DNA from: Lateolabrax maculatus
Taxonomy: Eukaryota; Chordata; Actinopteri; Acropomatiformes; Lateolabracidae
Assembly (NCBI GenBank): GCA_031216445.1
Contig: CM062216.1
Coordinates: 5,081,501 to 5,145,500, forward strand
Direction: 5' to 3'
Length of the DNA stretch: 64,000 bases
Both the position numbers and the translations under genes were made by a program. Below the pieces are notes generated by a model, which searched no databases, had not been told where the DNA came from, and was given only the letters and a program-made list of their open reading frames with translations. Below, piece after piece: positions 12,431 through 23,231 of this stretch (position 1 is the stretch's first letter; every line of letters starts with the position of its first letter).

Positions 12431-15400
12431 TCACTTCTCCTGCATCAGGTCGTAGTCCTGCAGAGCTTTCTTCTGCACTTCATCGTCTCGAGCCAGCCTG
12501 GCCTCCTGCACCTTAGAGAAGATGGACAAACATAACAACATTCATAGAAAACTCCCATCAAAATCTACTATTTATTGTGGCATAATAATTACGACACATT
12601 GAGAAACATTTTTAAGAATTTCCTTAAGCTACTGTTGATCAGCGTGTGAGTCAGTGTTTGAGCTGTCTGGAAGGGATCAACTGACAGATTAAGGTACATT
12701 TGCAGCCATTTACATGATGACATATGTCATACACATATGTCAAAATTAAATCAAAAACTATGAAATATGAAAGAAATAAGTGCAGAACAATACATAATAA
12801 ATAAGAAACAAAGCACTATAAATGTGCAGAGTGGAAGAGCAGGAAGTAAACTACCTGCTTGGCCAGCTTGCGTAACTGTTCTGTCAGTTTGCTGTTCATC
12901 TCATCAAACTTCCTAAAAGCCTGTAAAATAAACAGAGAGTAGGTGAAAAAAGGTACACATGATTTTATTCATGGATAAGAAAACACAACTAAAAAACTGC
13001 ACAACAAACCATGAACATACACTGTGAATGAGCTTTGTGTAAAAATATTCTTCAGACAGAATTAGAAAGTTGGCTACAGCACAGAGAGTTGTGTGCACAT
13101 CCATAAAGTCTCAGCTGGATCCAAAGTTAATGCAATAAAATATAAAGAGGTACCTGCACATTGAGGATTAAAGCTCCCATGTGAATATTTGGTGACTTTG
13201 ACGAGCTTAGTCAAAATGTCACCTATAAAGCCTGTTTTACATGGGAACTTTAAATGTCAGTGTGCAGGTTCCTCCCAATGCCTTAATTCCATCCCAAGCA
13301 GTTTAAACATGTTTGACCAAATGAAACTCACTGAAGTCCAAACTGTTCAAAATCAAATGTATCTCTGCTTCTTGTGATCATGAAAGTGCAAGGTTTTATG
13401 CAACTTAAACTTAGTTAGGCTTGTTGGTTTTAAAATGATTCATTGCTGGGACCAATGGACATGCTCTCAGCTATAGTAAATGCACCAACTGTCCTTAAAG
13501 CTACATTAATGATTTTTGTTTTTACAGCTGAACAAGCTGTAAACACAACAGTGACATATTATCACCTGTGGTATATTTTTCAATAAGACATGTGATGTGC
13601 TGGAAAAGATAAAATGCAATGCTATCTGATGACAAAATATGTTATGATGTGTGATAGTTAAGAAGTATAATAATGAGAAGTAGATGTTAGAAATGATCCA
13701 TAAAAAACATATTTGATATGATTTTCACTTGTGATCCTCACTGACCCAGCCATGAACCCAAATGCACCTGCAGGGGTGAACTGGTATGAGCCGGTGGGAT
13801 CTTATTCATGAACATGCATCTTATGTAACCTTCATTGCTTTGAATGTGCTGCATCTGACTGTAACCTTGAAGCATACACACCAATTATGTTTGGGCACTA
13901 TCATTCTTGGGCATTAAGCGCTCTTGACAGTAACCCACTGGAATCAGCATGTTTTCTTTTTTTAAAAAAAACTCCCACCAGAATGAGTTAGAAACAAGGG
14001 TGTCTAGGAGCAGTGAAAACGTAGGAAAATATGAAACCTGAGTGAAAGAACAGGGAATACTGGTGTAATTTAAAGCCAGGGTCATGACAGGAGCCATGAT
14101 GCATACAGTAAGAATATCATGGAAAGAACCTAATGGTGTAACAAAACGGTTGAAATCAGTATTAAAGAGGATGGACACTAGGCGTGGTGTGTGATCCCAA
14201 GAGTATAAAGGTCGGGGCGCACACCAGTACAGGTCAGAGCTCTCTTCCAGTGTAACTTGTGTGCACATTGAACATCTCTCCTTTAATGTCGACATTAAAG
14301 TCTTTTGTTGCCCAGAACTTCGTCTCCAGCTGATGATTTTTTTGAACACTAATGAGGAATATCTTGAATGATTGATTACAACTATTGATTGATTACATTG
14401 CCCTGGAACTTCGGTTCCAAGGTCACAACACATCTTATAAAGCTGTCATGGTGAATTTGTGAACAGTTGCCTATTTACACAAGCTTTACAATTGTGGTAA
14501 ATGTGTAAAAAAAACACAAAGCAATGAGCTAAAAGACAGTTTGGCGATAATTGTTTACAGGTTCGTAACAACTAGTACATTATATGCAGTCATTTAATCC
14601 ATTATTAACATAAGAATATTGATGAATGCATCTTTAATTATCAATGTTACAATGTAAATGTTTTTCACTTTGTTATCTTTACAGTACCTCCTCTGGTGCT
14701 GTCTGGCAGGTCAACAAGGCATCAAGAAACTCATACATGTACTGGAAAGGGCAGAAACACATGTCAACTTAAATATGGATCCTCCCATAGGAAACCCTTC
14801 ATGATTATTAAGTAAATTTGTACAGGCACAAATTTAAAGAAATTGAATGAAGAACAGAAACAGAGAAAATGTGCATTTGTAAGAGTTCATGAAGTGTGAA
14901 TTACATCACAAACATATCTAACCGCCCAGGGTGTAACTTACCGGAGTGAGGAACTTGTAGGTGAGATGGGCGTTCTCTGCCAGGACGTCAGCTGCCAGGT
15001 CAAAGTACTGAGAGAGAGATTGAATCCAGCAGTGACATTAATACCATTTTAATGAATCTGTGTGTGTGTGTGTTTTTTTTTTTAGCTATTTCCACTAAGA
15101 CTCACACCATGACTCCAAATCCTGCATGGACCCTCACTGGTGTACCATATGGTGGAAAATGCTGACACAGCCCCTCATGTAACAGAGTGGTGTCATGTTT
15201 TTGAAGGAGAACGCCACGATAATTCTCTGTATAATGAAGACAGCTCCAGGGGGTGGACACTGTCATGAAGGCCTGTTTAATCTAATGCCATTCAGTATAA
15301 CAACCCTGGTATAAACAAGGTTATTAGATAGAGGCGTTGGTTTATACAGCTGCCAAATAAGGCAGGACATAACTAAGGTTTATAACTAAGGTGCCACCAC

Positions 15401-16231
15401 AGTGATGGCAACTTGTTTACTACCGCCTACAACCCGGATCCGTCTATAGCAGTCCTTGAGCATGTTAAGATTCTTTGCTCAACAATACTGATCCAGCCTG
15501 GGACTTTCCAGGTTCAGGACAGCACCTTCAACCTGTGGGCCGGCATGTTATGTACCTCATGTTTGCAGTAGAGCAGCAGCAGGTTTCCAAAGGTGACGGG
15601 GGGGAAGGAGGGCTGCTGCAGCAGGAAGGCCAGCTTTTCAAAACCCTCCGACGGCTTTGTGTCCATGTTCACCAGAGCCTGATTGTGGAGCGTCACTGGG
15701 TCCAGCTCCTGCCAAAACACACACACACACACATCATAGTATATAATACAGGATGTACTATGTTTCATTCCTCTTTAAAATACTGTGTTCTATATATACA
15801 CTATATAATGAAAAAGAGAGGCCCTTTTAAGAAGATTAAGACAGCAGATGACAAAAACATGAAAACTGTGATAACTAGTAGGTTTATGACGGATGCACTC
15901 AGTATTAAATCCCACTAGGGGGCACTAGTTGTACATTTCCCTCACTTCTTTCAGGTTAAAAAGACAGTCATGACTCAGTGACAGTTACAGACTGGACCAA
16001 CGACAGAGCCCCATCTGTACATTCATTTTAATGAAGCAGTTTCAAGACAATAATGCGATCATCACCATTACCTCCATGTAAGCCTTCACACCTACTGTAT
16101 GTCTCTATTCTAATATTCTATTAATCTCTGTTATCTCCAGGCTGTTGGCAGGGCACGTCCAGGCAGCCTCAGTTCACGTTATAACAGAAAGCCAAGGGGT
16201 ATGGAGAATCCAGCTGCACTGCGCGGGCACA

Positions 16232-16286
<55 letters not shown>

Positions 16287-19200
16287 CAGAGGGAGTGAAT
16301 GGATGATGATGGTTACCTCCTCTGATCTGGGAGGCATGTCTGTCAAAGCCTCCTGAGCTCCTTTCACTGCAGGAAAACACATGAAAACAAAACAGAAACG
16401 ACAGCAGTTAGTTTTAGTATGTGTCAGCGTTTCTCCAACAGACTTTTCTTTGCTGGATGAACAAATTGAATAGAATACTTGCATCGGATAGCTGTTTTCC
16501 AGTTTATCTATATATACTGTATCTGTCCCTTTCAAATAAACCATAAATAAATAGAGCCTTAAAAATGATTATGAAGAAACCCTGTGGATTTTTCTTGTAA
16601 ACAAAGAAAAGTAATGTTTATGTTAAGTGCTTCTCACCAAAATCTTGAGGCCTGACAAATGTATTGAATGCATTCCCTTCCTACCAAAACATTTGCAAAT
16701 TAATATTCAAAATCCACTGTTTACATGTGTTTGGCAGTCTTCCACAGCACTAATAGTGGGCAAAAACTCCACAAGGAACCTTTAAGTCGAAGGATGTACA
16801 ATTTTTCTATAAATAAATTATGGCAAAAGAGTTATAAAAAAAAAATGGAAATTTGAAATGTAAAATAGTGTAATTTGTTAATCAATTTGACAATGCACAT
16901 TCTACATGGGATATAGACACAAAAACATTTCATATAAACATTTTAAAATCTTTTAAAATAGATTTTATTTACCAATTTCCCATTTACTAGCAATGTACGT
17001 GGTCGTTTAGGGACATTATGTGGTAAAGCTTTGCTACCTTGCCGCTGTCATTTTTCTTTATTTTTTGTGTGCCTTTAATAGACAGTTGATAGCAATATCT
17101 GGACAATACTTTGCACATTCCTGCACAGTTTTATTTCATTTTCATCTTTAAAAAATATATTTTTTATATTATTTCATATTCTGTATTGTAAAAATATTTA
17201 TTCCTATTTTATATTTATGCTTATATTGACTTTTGAAATACTTGTCTCTACTTGTTATGCACAAATACACCATAGCAAATTCCTTGTATGTGAAAACCTA
17301 CATGGCAATAAACCTGATTCTGATAGTGGAGATGAGATACAGACAAGAAATGTGTGGGAGAGCGAGAGTAATTTAGAAGGGGCTGTTACGGGGGCTGTTT
17401 ATATGGTAAGTCCCTTAACAACTAGGTGCCCAGGTCAACCCCTTAAACTTCTTTTAAGTTCTACATGTGAGCGCACCCCTACAGGTTTGATAATGCATGA
17501 GAAGGTTGAAGAGGTAGGACAAGCCTGCATTTGAAGATAAAAAACTCTACAAGTTCTTCTCCAGGTGATTTTCCTCTCTCTCTATCAGTTTGTCTCTCTC
17601 TGTCTCTACATTTACAAATTAGGAAAATTTGCACTGTCAAAGTTACCTAAATGTTGAGTCATATAAGCTGTAGTTGAGTAAGAACAACCCAGCTATCATA
17701 CTAATCACCAATGTTGTTGTAATGCTTGGCTTGATTATACATAAATTAGTGTAACTTTGAAGAGGTGAACGGGAAATACGCTGCCCAGAACCAGTGAACA
17801 ACAGAAAATTCAAACCTGCATCGACTGACTTTTTTGACCACTTGGGGTTACCACTAGACTCGTGTTTCTAGCCACCTGACAACTGTAACTCCGATATTCA
17901 CTTTCGTTTTAGCTCTGGTTTGGTCTCCACCAACCCCTGAGAAAAGAAATATTGCTCATTAGCTGCTAGATGTCCCATTTTCACCAGCATCTGTGTGCTG
18001 GTGAAAAAAAAACACTGCTGAGAGTGAACGAAAACAGTAAAGTTGCGGGACGTAAAGTCAAAACAATGAGTTAGTCACTACGAGCAACACCGTTCACCTT
18101 ACAGTACACATTTTATCCATTGTTGATTACAGCAACTTAGGAATTTGTGTAGACTAGACTACTAGCCTAGCCTAATACCTGTATGTTTCCTGGCCTAGTA
18201 TTGGTATTTATAGTGGAAAGCTGCGCTTTTATTTAGCAAAAAATCTCTCTTTTTGACAGATTTCTATCGATTTATAACTTTGAAGGTTTTTAGCACACTA
18301 AGATAATTTTAATGTTTCCATCTGACTGATTTCTGGTGGGCCTGGCCATTGAGAATTTCTGTTTATACTATCTGCCTCTGTAGTGTAGATTTTACAATTT
18401 ACTTTAAGTCACTGGTGTACTTTTTTTTTAAAAAATGTATTGAATGCCCATCTTTGGTGCTAAACGCTCAGTTTTGTGGTGAGTTTCTGCAGGCAATGCT
18501 CTTTTTGTCTGTCTGAATAGCTGTGGTTGTCATCACTGGTACATGCCAAACAAACTAAAAACATAACATTCATTTCTCCCTGTCCACTATCATGCCCCTC
18601 TCTCCATCCACCTTTTTTTTGTTACATGTTACATGTTTCAGAGGCCACGGAGACACTGAGTGAGGTTCTTACAGTTCTTCAGCTGGTATTCGATGGCAGC
18701 TTTGAGGTTGAAGGCTTCGATCAGGGCTGTCTGATGCAGCACCAGCGTGTTGCCCACACTGTGGACGTCGATGCCCTCAGTCGTCATCCCAACACTCAGC
18801 TCTGGCACGCAGGTCAAAAAGATTGTTGTAAAATCATCAAATAATGTAACACCAACAGAGCACTACAGTATGAGTCGATGAAACTAGACTGGTTATTTAG
18901 GCTGGTAATTCACTGAGACATGGTTTTACCTGGATGTTCCCTGATGCCTCGTTCTATGATCTCTCCGATGTATTTGAGGGCCTGAGCGTAGTTTTTAAGG
19001 CTGTAGTAACACAGAGCGATGTTGTAGGACAACGCTGACAAAGAGAAAGGGGCAGAAAGACAAAGAAATCAAGATTAACTTTAATGGTACCAGTCTTTTT
19101 CTTTAACTCAATCCTACTGATTTTCTCTTCAAATTTGTGAAACTGTAATTTCATAGTTATCCATGTTCAACGACAATACAGTCTGCTTTAACTTAAGTCC

Positions 19201-20523
19201 AGTGTGTTTCATTTTCAAAAGCTTTACCTAAAAAATACACCCTAGTCGTTCTTTTTTGTTGAGCATTTAATAACAACTTTATTTAGACATCTGAAGAAAC
19301 AGAATAAAAACATCTGGGTCTTCAACCATAATCAGTGCTGTTATTGAGTGTCCAGCTTTATGACTGTATTTTAGATGACTTAACTTTCAGGTGATTGAAT
19401 GAGATCACCTAATTTAACAGATGTTTTTTCGCCTTTGCACATCAAAACTTTGTCAGGAAAACTGAGGCAAGTGAATTGTAAAAATACTGTAACAGTACAT
19501 AGAAAATAATACTGAAAACAACACAGGGGCCAGAGTCACTGAAGGTGTATTCCTGTGTGTGTCTTTGGGTGATTACCTGGCACGTATCCCAGCACTTGCA
19601 TGGCAGACATGAACTTCTTGCAGGCCTCCTCATGCTTGCCGTCCTGGTAAAGCAAACAGCCCATATTGTAGACGTAGTCTGGGTCGTCCTGGGGCAGCTG
19701 CTCCAGCAGTGACTGTAAACACACACACGTACAGTTACTCTCAGTAGAAAATAAATGTGTGCGTTTTGCTGCAGATAATAATGATTCAAACTGACACCAC
19801 GATGAACAGAAATTGTATAATTTGTATGTATTAACAGATAGCTCGTCACCTTGGCCGCGGAGTAATCTTCCTCGCAATATTTGATACAGGCTTGTAGCTT
19901 GACCATCTGTGCCAGAGAGATAGAGAGGATAGACTAAAGGTAAAACAGGAACACGATGTGACAAGCCAAGTGCTGGATTGACTTTCGAGCAAAAAATTAA
20001 ACATTAACATGAACTACAGACTGATCCAAACTGTCATGCATAATTCATTTTCATAAGCATGAACCTGTTTCTCCACAATTAATTCACATATTTTCTATGG
20101 AAATTACATTATGTTTCTACTTGATTTTATCACAGCGACGAGATGAACTTAATTCCATTTAAAAGCAGCATCATGTTGACTTAATGTTGATAAAAATGTG
20201 TTTTCTGTTGCTGAGTTATGCAGATTTTTGCTTGTTTTATTTCATTTGTTGTTCATTTATGGCCCATATGCATTTGTTAGAGCACTTCTGTTGCTTCCAG
20301 TGATGGAAAGTGTGTAACAGATGGAGGGAACAGGGTGAAAGAATTTCAGTGTATATAAGGTGGAGCTGCTCTTAAATTGCAAATTTGATGCAGTGATGGA
20401 ACACCTGGACCCAAACACTTTCATTTCCCCATTAAACAAAGTGAAGAGTCTTAGTGGAGCTGCTGAAAAGTTTGCATTATGGAGATACAAGGTTTTCACG
20501 TCACCATGCTTATCTGAATCCAG

Positions 20524-20562
<39 letters not shown>

Positions 20563-22281
20563 GTACCTTGGTCTGACTGTTGGGGTTATCAAGCACGAAG
20601 GAGGCCTTGGTGGCCTCAGGATAAGCACCAGCTTTGTACAGGGACTGAGCATAGTACACCTTGTACTCCTCCACCTCCGGGTGCAGCTGGGTGAGCTGCT
20701 CATAGCATTCTGCAGAGTTGGTGAAATCCTGGATGTGATAGTAGCAGTAGCCCAGCAGGGATAATGCTGCCCGGGACTGGGACACAATTGAAAGCAAGAG
20801 AGAGTTAAAATGAAAAAGTCTGTAGGACTTTTGTAATGTTTGCACCATACAGTAAAGCCCTGTTGCCCAAGCCCAACGTGACATCTTCAAATTGCTTGTT
20901 TTGTCTGACCTATACTTACAAAACTCAAAGATATTCAATTTACAATACAAGAAAAAAAAAAACAGCAAATCCTCACTTTTGAGAAACTGGAACCTGTGAA
21001 TGTCTGGTATTTTTAGAGCTGAAACGATTAGTCCATTATTCGATTAGTCGACAGACAGAAAAATAATGGGCAATAACTGATAATTGATTAATCTGCATTC
21101 TTTAACCAGAAAATCTACAATTTTAAGCTTCCTGCTTCTCAACTGGGAGGATTTGCTGCTTTTCTTTCTCACATATCCCAGTAAACTGAATACCTTTGTT
21201 TTGTTTTTTTACTTCGGTCACAGAAAAAACAAGACATTTAAAAGACATCACCTTGGGCTCTGAGAAGTTGAGTTGTTTTCACTAATTTTCGACATTTTAT
21301 AGACCAAATTATTACTTGATCAATGGAACAAAAAATAATCTGTAGATTTATTGATCATGAAAATAATCGTTAGTTGCAGGACTATGTATTTTTTCTTGAA
21401 AAATGACTGGAACGATTAATTGCTTATCAAAATAGTTGGTGATTCATTTTTTTGTCAGTCAAATAATGGATTAGTTGACTAATTATATCAGCTCTAGCTC
21501 ATAATGGGGCCAAAGGTTGTAAAACAAGAGCTATAAAAGACCTGCAGACATCTCAAAAACATACAGTAATACTACAGTATACTTTACAAATGAACCTTAC
21601 CTTGGTGTGTTTTTGAAGCTGGCCGTTTAGGATGTGAATTGCTTCCACATACTGTCCGTCTTTAATCTAAAACACAGAGAAGAATTAACAGTGATTGTTT
21701 TATACACTGCGTTTCTATTACACACTATTATCACTATCGAACAATCTACAGCAGCAAGGACAACGCTACTGACTCCAGCTGTTGTTTAACAAGCTCTTTA
21801 AATGAAGCTATTTGCTACACTGGTACTAAGGTGACTGGAAAATTCAACAAGCATCACTTTAGCGAACCATTTCAATGACACGGGTAACAGTGTAACGTTG
21901 TGCTGAACTGCAGCACTGACAACGTTAACAATAACGTCATTTGGCAGACACACGCCTATTCAGAGATGCAGCGGCCGTAATGGATGAGCATATTACAAAA
22001 GTTTATAATTGATCAAATTATTTAGTAGTTCTATTAAATGTATGCTGAATGTACCAGGGGTTCGTCACTATTCCGGAGAGGTGTTGTGAGTGGTGTATAC
22101 GTTTGTCAGTAAGCAGAAAACATTAAATTGAACGATTTTTGAATGGAGTTTCGGTCAGCGTGAAGTGCTGTATCGACACTAGCTTCACACTGAGCTGTGC
22201 TGCTAACCTCAACTAAAACAACGATATTCTCACCAGTTTGTAGATCGTAGCCGTGTACTCCCCGTCCTTTATGGCTGTCAT
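6351..22281 (-). CDS. ttc30a: Intraflagellar transport protein 70 (TTC30/fleer), complete, 19 exons
   Basis: IFT70 is a tetratricopeptide-repeat subunit of the IFT-B complex, needed to build cilia and for tubulin polyglutamylation (fleer in zebrafish). Coding exons in gene order: 22234-22281, 21601-21666, 20567-20776, 19850-19906, 19577-19712, 18930-19034, 18673-18801, 16317-16366, 15556-15708, 14942-15007, 14688-14741, 12855-12920, 12435-12511, 11834-12041, 10799-10870, 10220-10323, 8673-8751, 7059-7188, 6351-6487. All 18 introns are GT-AG and phases agree: 1947 bp, 648 residues plus TGA, close to the known ~650-665. Recognisable stretches are MTAIKDGEYTATIYKL (start), YNMGCLLYQDGKHEEACKKF, ANLCVSYIMTSQNEEAEELM, LYCAKGNYDFGISRVIKSLE and EVIGWNK (end). 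The start has G at -3. Identity rests on recalled human TTC30A/B similarity. The symbol could be ttc30a or ttc30b. Mammalian copies are single-exon, so this is the ancestral intron-rich form. Confidence 0.95.
6488..7058. other. IFT70 intron 18 with degraded dispersed repeat
   Basis: Positions 6642-6735 contain 'gggttcatcctctgaagaac' and neighbouring motifs of the GGTGGCRCTAGAGGAAA repeat family. A short TG run is at 7030-7044. Nothing else recognised. Confidence 0.5.
7191..7243. repeat. (AC)n microsatellite abutting the acceptor of IFT70 exon 18
   Basis: On the gene strand this is (TG)n reading directly into TAG and then the exon (CTTGGGACGG). Only the TAG separates repeat and exon, and no ordinary polypyrimidine tract is present. 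Confidence 0.9.
7244..8672. other. IFT70 intron 17, AT-rich remainder
   Basis: About 7430-7740 is simple AT-rich sequence (ATATAGTATA-like), and open frames there are Tyr/Ile-rich artefacts. The rest, 7740-8670, shows no exon and no repeat that I can name. Confidence 0.5.
9155..9215. repeat. Perfect 21-bp inverted repeat (hairpin) in IFT70 intron 16
   Basis: Arm 9155-9175 begins CCAGTTATGTGATTGGC. Arm 9195-9215 is its exact reverse complement. The loop is 19 nt (9176-9194). It could be a pre-miRNA-like hairpin, a tiny palindromic element, or a recent small inverted duplication. Confidence 0.85.
9640..10018 (+). repeat. Dispersed repeat shared with 55845-56195, copy 1
   Basis: Shares ordered motifs with the second copy: 'atccaaatagggttattcct', 'tccaaacaaggaaagacg', 'ttatccagcg', 'cagttgacctgacctgtgaa', 'gcactgtctta' and 'acctacaagaggga'. 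No ORF. Family not recognised. It lies in IFT70 intron 16. Confidence 0.75.
10500..10690 (+). repeat. Dispersed fish repeat ('AGTAAAAGCCCTGCATTTAAAA' family)
   Basis: Intronic; 'caagtaaaagccctgcattt' and 'aacttaagcaatta' match the repeats at 3690 and 50190. Diverged. Confidence 0.55.
11610..11657 (-). other. Candidate 48-bp in-frame cassette exon of IFT70
   Basis: On the gene strand the segment is preceded by TTTGCCTTTCTGTCCAG and followed by GTAAAAATAG. It is exactly 16 codons (VEQCNIQECPCKCKPS) with no stop, and it lies between exon 14 (ends phase 0) and exon 15 (starts phase 0). Including it would insert a Cys-rich peptide into a TPR region (after HYDN, before ILNVSAVV) that is uninterrupted in the human protein as I recall it. 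It may be chance. No transcript evidence is available. Confidence 0.3.
12382..12428. repeat. (TG)n microsatellite beside the donor of IFT70 exon 13
   Basis: On the gene strand the intron starts GTGAGGA and then runs straight into (CA)n, seven bases after the exon end at 12435. Confidence 0.9.
12512..12854. other. IFT70 intron 12, nothing recognised
   Basis: AT-rich, with several 'acatatgtc'-type short palindromes near 12715-12745. No exon or named repeat seen. Confidence 0.5.
13730..14430 (+). mobile_element. Possible solo LTR-like element in IFT70 intron 11
   Basis: The segment begins TGTGATCC and ends GGTCACAACA, so its ends can be read as TG..CA. It carries a TATA-like box 'gagtataaaggtcggg' near 14200, then a CT-rich stretch and ATTAAAG with 'gtcttttgttgcccagaac' near 14293-14320, resembling the U3-R-U5 order of an LTR. 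No clear target duplication is visible, and there is no internal coding region. An 182-codon antisense frame inside it resembles nothing I know. Confidence 0.35.
15008..15555. other. IFT70 intron 9, nothing coding
   Basis: Contains a short TG run with poly-T at 15060-15084 and otherwise unremarkable sequence. No exon recognised. Confidence 0.45.
15719..15734. repeat. Short (AC)n beside the acceptor of IFT70 exon 9
   Basis: On the gene strand a short (TG)n lies about 10 bases before the TTTTGGCAG acceptor of exon 15556-15708. Confidence 0.7.
16228..16283. repeat. (AC)n microsatellite in IFT70 intron 8
   Basis: Long AC tract. On the gene strand it is (TG)n starting about 34 bases after the donor of exon 16317-16366. 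Confidence 0.9.
16640..16795. repeat. Degraded dispersed element ('TTGAGGCCT..CCTTTAA')
   Basis: Shares 'ttgaggcct', 'gaatgcattcccttcct', 'ctgtttacat' and an ending 'cacaaggaacctttaa' with the inner element at about 1470-1731. Confidence 0.5.
17040..17330 (+). mobile_element. LINE 3' tail fragment (L2/CR1-like)
   Basis: AT-rich 3' UTR-like sequence ends 'aaattccttgtatgtgaaaa' then 'catggcaataaacctgattc'. This is the typical terminus of fish L2/CR1-type LINEs, which end in TGATTCTGAT repeats. Similar tails occur at 40590-40695 and 63290-63440. Confidence 0.65.
17331..18672. other. Rest of IFT70 intron 7, nothing recognised
   Basis: No exon-like frame with plausible splice sites. A CT-rich run is at 17570-17605, and the sequence is otherwise unique-looking. 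A 105-codon frame at 17217-17534 begins inside the LINE tail and is not credible. Confidence 0.4.
20525..20561. repeat. (TG)n microsatellite beside the donor of IFT70 exon 3
   Basis: On the gene strand intron 3 starts GTACAA and continues as (CA)n, about six bases after the exon end at 20567. Confidence 0.9.
20866..21498 (+). mobile_element. Outer copy of a dispersed hAT-like MITE, split by a second copy
   Basis: The left half, 20866-21014, contains 'acatcttcaaattgcttgtt', 'cagcaaatcctcacttttga' and 'gaaactggaacctgtgaatg'. The right half, 21386-21498, contains 'cttgaaaaatgactggaacg', 'cttatcaaaatagttggtga' and ends 'ttatatcagctctag'. The order matches one element interrupted by the insert at 21015-21385. 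Non-coding; in IFT70 intron 2. Confidence 0.75.
21015..21385 (-). mobile_element. Inner copy of the same MITE family, inverted, with 8-bp target duplication
   Basis: The insert runs from 'agagctgaaacgattagtcc' to 'cgttagttgcaggactat' and reads as the reverse complement of the outer element's family: it contains 'cttctcaactgggaggattt', the antisense of the outer 'gaaactgg' motif. It is flanked by GTATTTTT at 21007-21014 and again at 21386-21393. An 8-bp duplication fits a hAT-type transposase. Confidence 0.75.
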
Positions 22282-22386
22282 GGCTTCAACTGAGCTGTTT
22301 CAACGATTACAAATCATTTGAAACGTTGTGTATCCCCGAACTCTTAAATATAGCATCTAGCTAGCTGCTGTTTAGTGGACGAAGCT

Positions 22387-22399
22387 GTAACTTAGCAAC
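22387..22399. promoter_or_regulatory. Candidate RFX X-box upstream of IFT70
   Basis: The sequence is GTAACTTAGCAAC. Compared with the X-box form GTNRCC-N(0-3)-RGYAAC, the right half-site matches 6/6, the left half-site 5/6, with a 1-bp spacer. It is about 106-118 bp upstream of the ATG. RFX factors are the known activators of IFT genes, and X-boxes normally sit within about 200 bp of the start. Confidence 0.5.
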
Positions 22400-22992
22400 G
22401 GGACCGACCGGAAATGAAACATTTGACAGATGTTTGTAACAGCCAATCACCGAGGAGGAAATCTACACGACCCAACCTACTATTTTTTTCAATTCAACCT
22501 ATATGGAACTGAACCACAGACTCAAAACTTTATCTATCATCAGGTTTTTTCTTTCCTTCTTTCTCTCTTTCTATCTTTCTTGTCTGTATACATATGGTGT
22601 TGCATGTTCAATAAATAAACAAACCATTATGGAAAAAATAATTGTATAGGCCTAAAGAGAAACAGAGAAAATATGTTATATAATCATACAGTTAAGAAAT
22701 AATAAAACCTATCCTTATATATAATGTTATTTCTTGCTGCTTATTTTCCCAATTATATTTTTATTGTAGTGTATTGCAGGCCAGTTTTACTTAATTCCTG
22801 CTGTTTTTATTTATTAGCCTATTGTTTTATTTCATAATGCTCATAAAGTCACTGATAAAAGGAGCCAGTGATATGATTGGCAGTCTTTCTTTTTTCTGTC
22901 TGTGTTTTTTTCTTTCTCTCTTTCCTTCTTTGAGTGAGCTCATATTTGAAGGATCTCAAATGTGACTTCATCCAAGGGTCACAGAAAAAAAG

Positions 22993-23035
22993 AACACACA
23001 CACACAAACACACACACACACACAAACACACACAA
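22993..23035. repeat. (CA)n microsatellite, interrupted by CAAA
   Basis: CACACA tract with periodic AAA interruptions. Open frames here are His-Thr repeats only. Confidence 0.9.
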
Positions 23036-23185
23036 ACTGTGGTCAAAACAGAGGAAACCAACCAAGGTGCTGGAGCTTCGCCTCAAACCTAAACCATACT
23101 GCGTTGACCACCGGGCCTCCATAATTACGGGGAAAGGGTTGATGTTGTGTATGTGTGTCTGTATGCGTGTGTGTTTGAAAGTGAG

Positions 23186-23188
<3 letters not shown>

Positions 23189-23228
<40 letters not shown>
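23189..23228. repeat. (TG)n microsatellite
   Basis: About 20 uninterrupted TG units, 150 bp from a CA tract of opposite phase at 22993-23035. Confidence 0.9.

Positions 23229-23231
<3 letters not shown>

Noticed and set aside
13885..14433. 182-codon minus-strand open frame
   Set aside because: It lies antisense within an LTR-like intronic block, shows no family motif and no supporting splice context.
15475..15918. 147-codon plus-strand open frame
   Set aside because: It is the antisense shadow of IFT70 exon 9 plus adjacent AC repeat.
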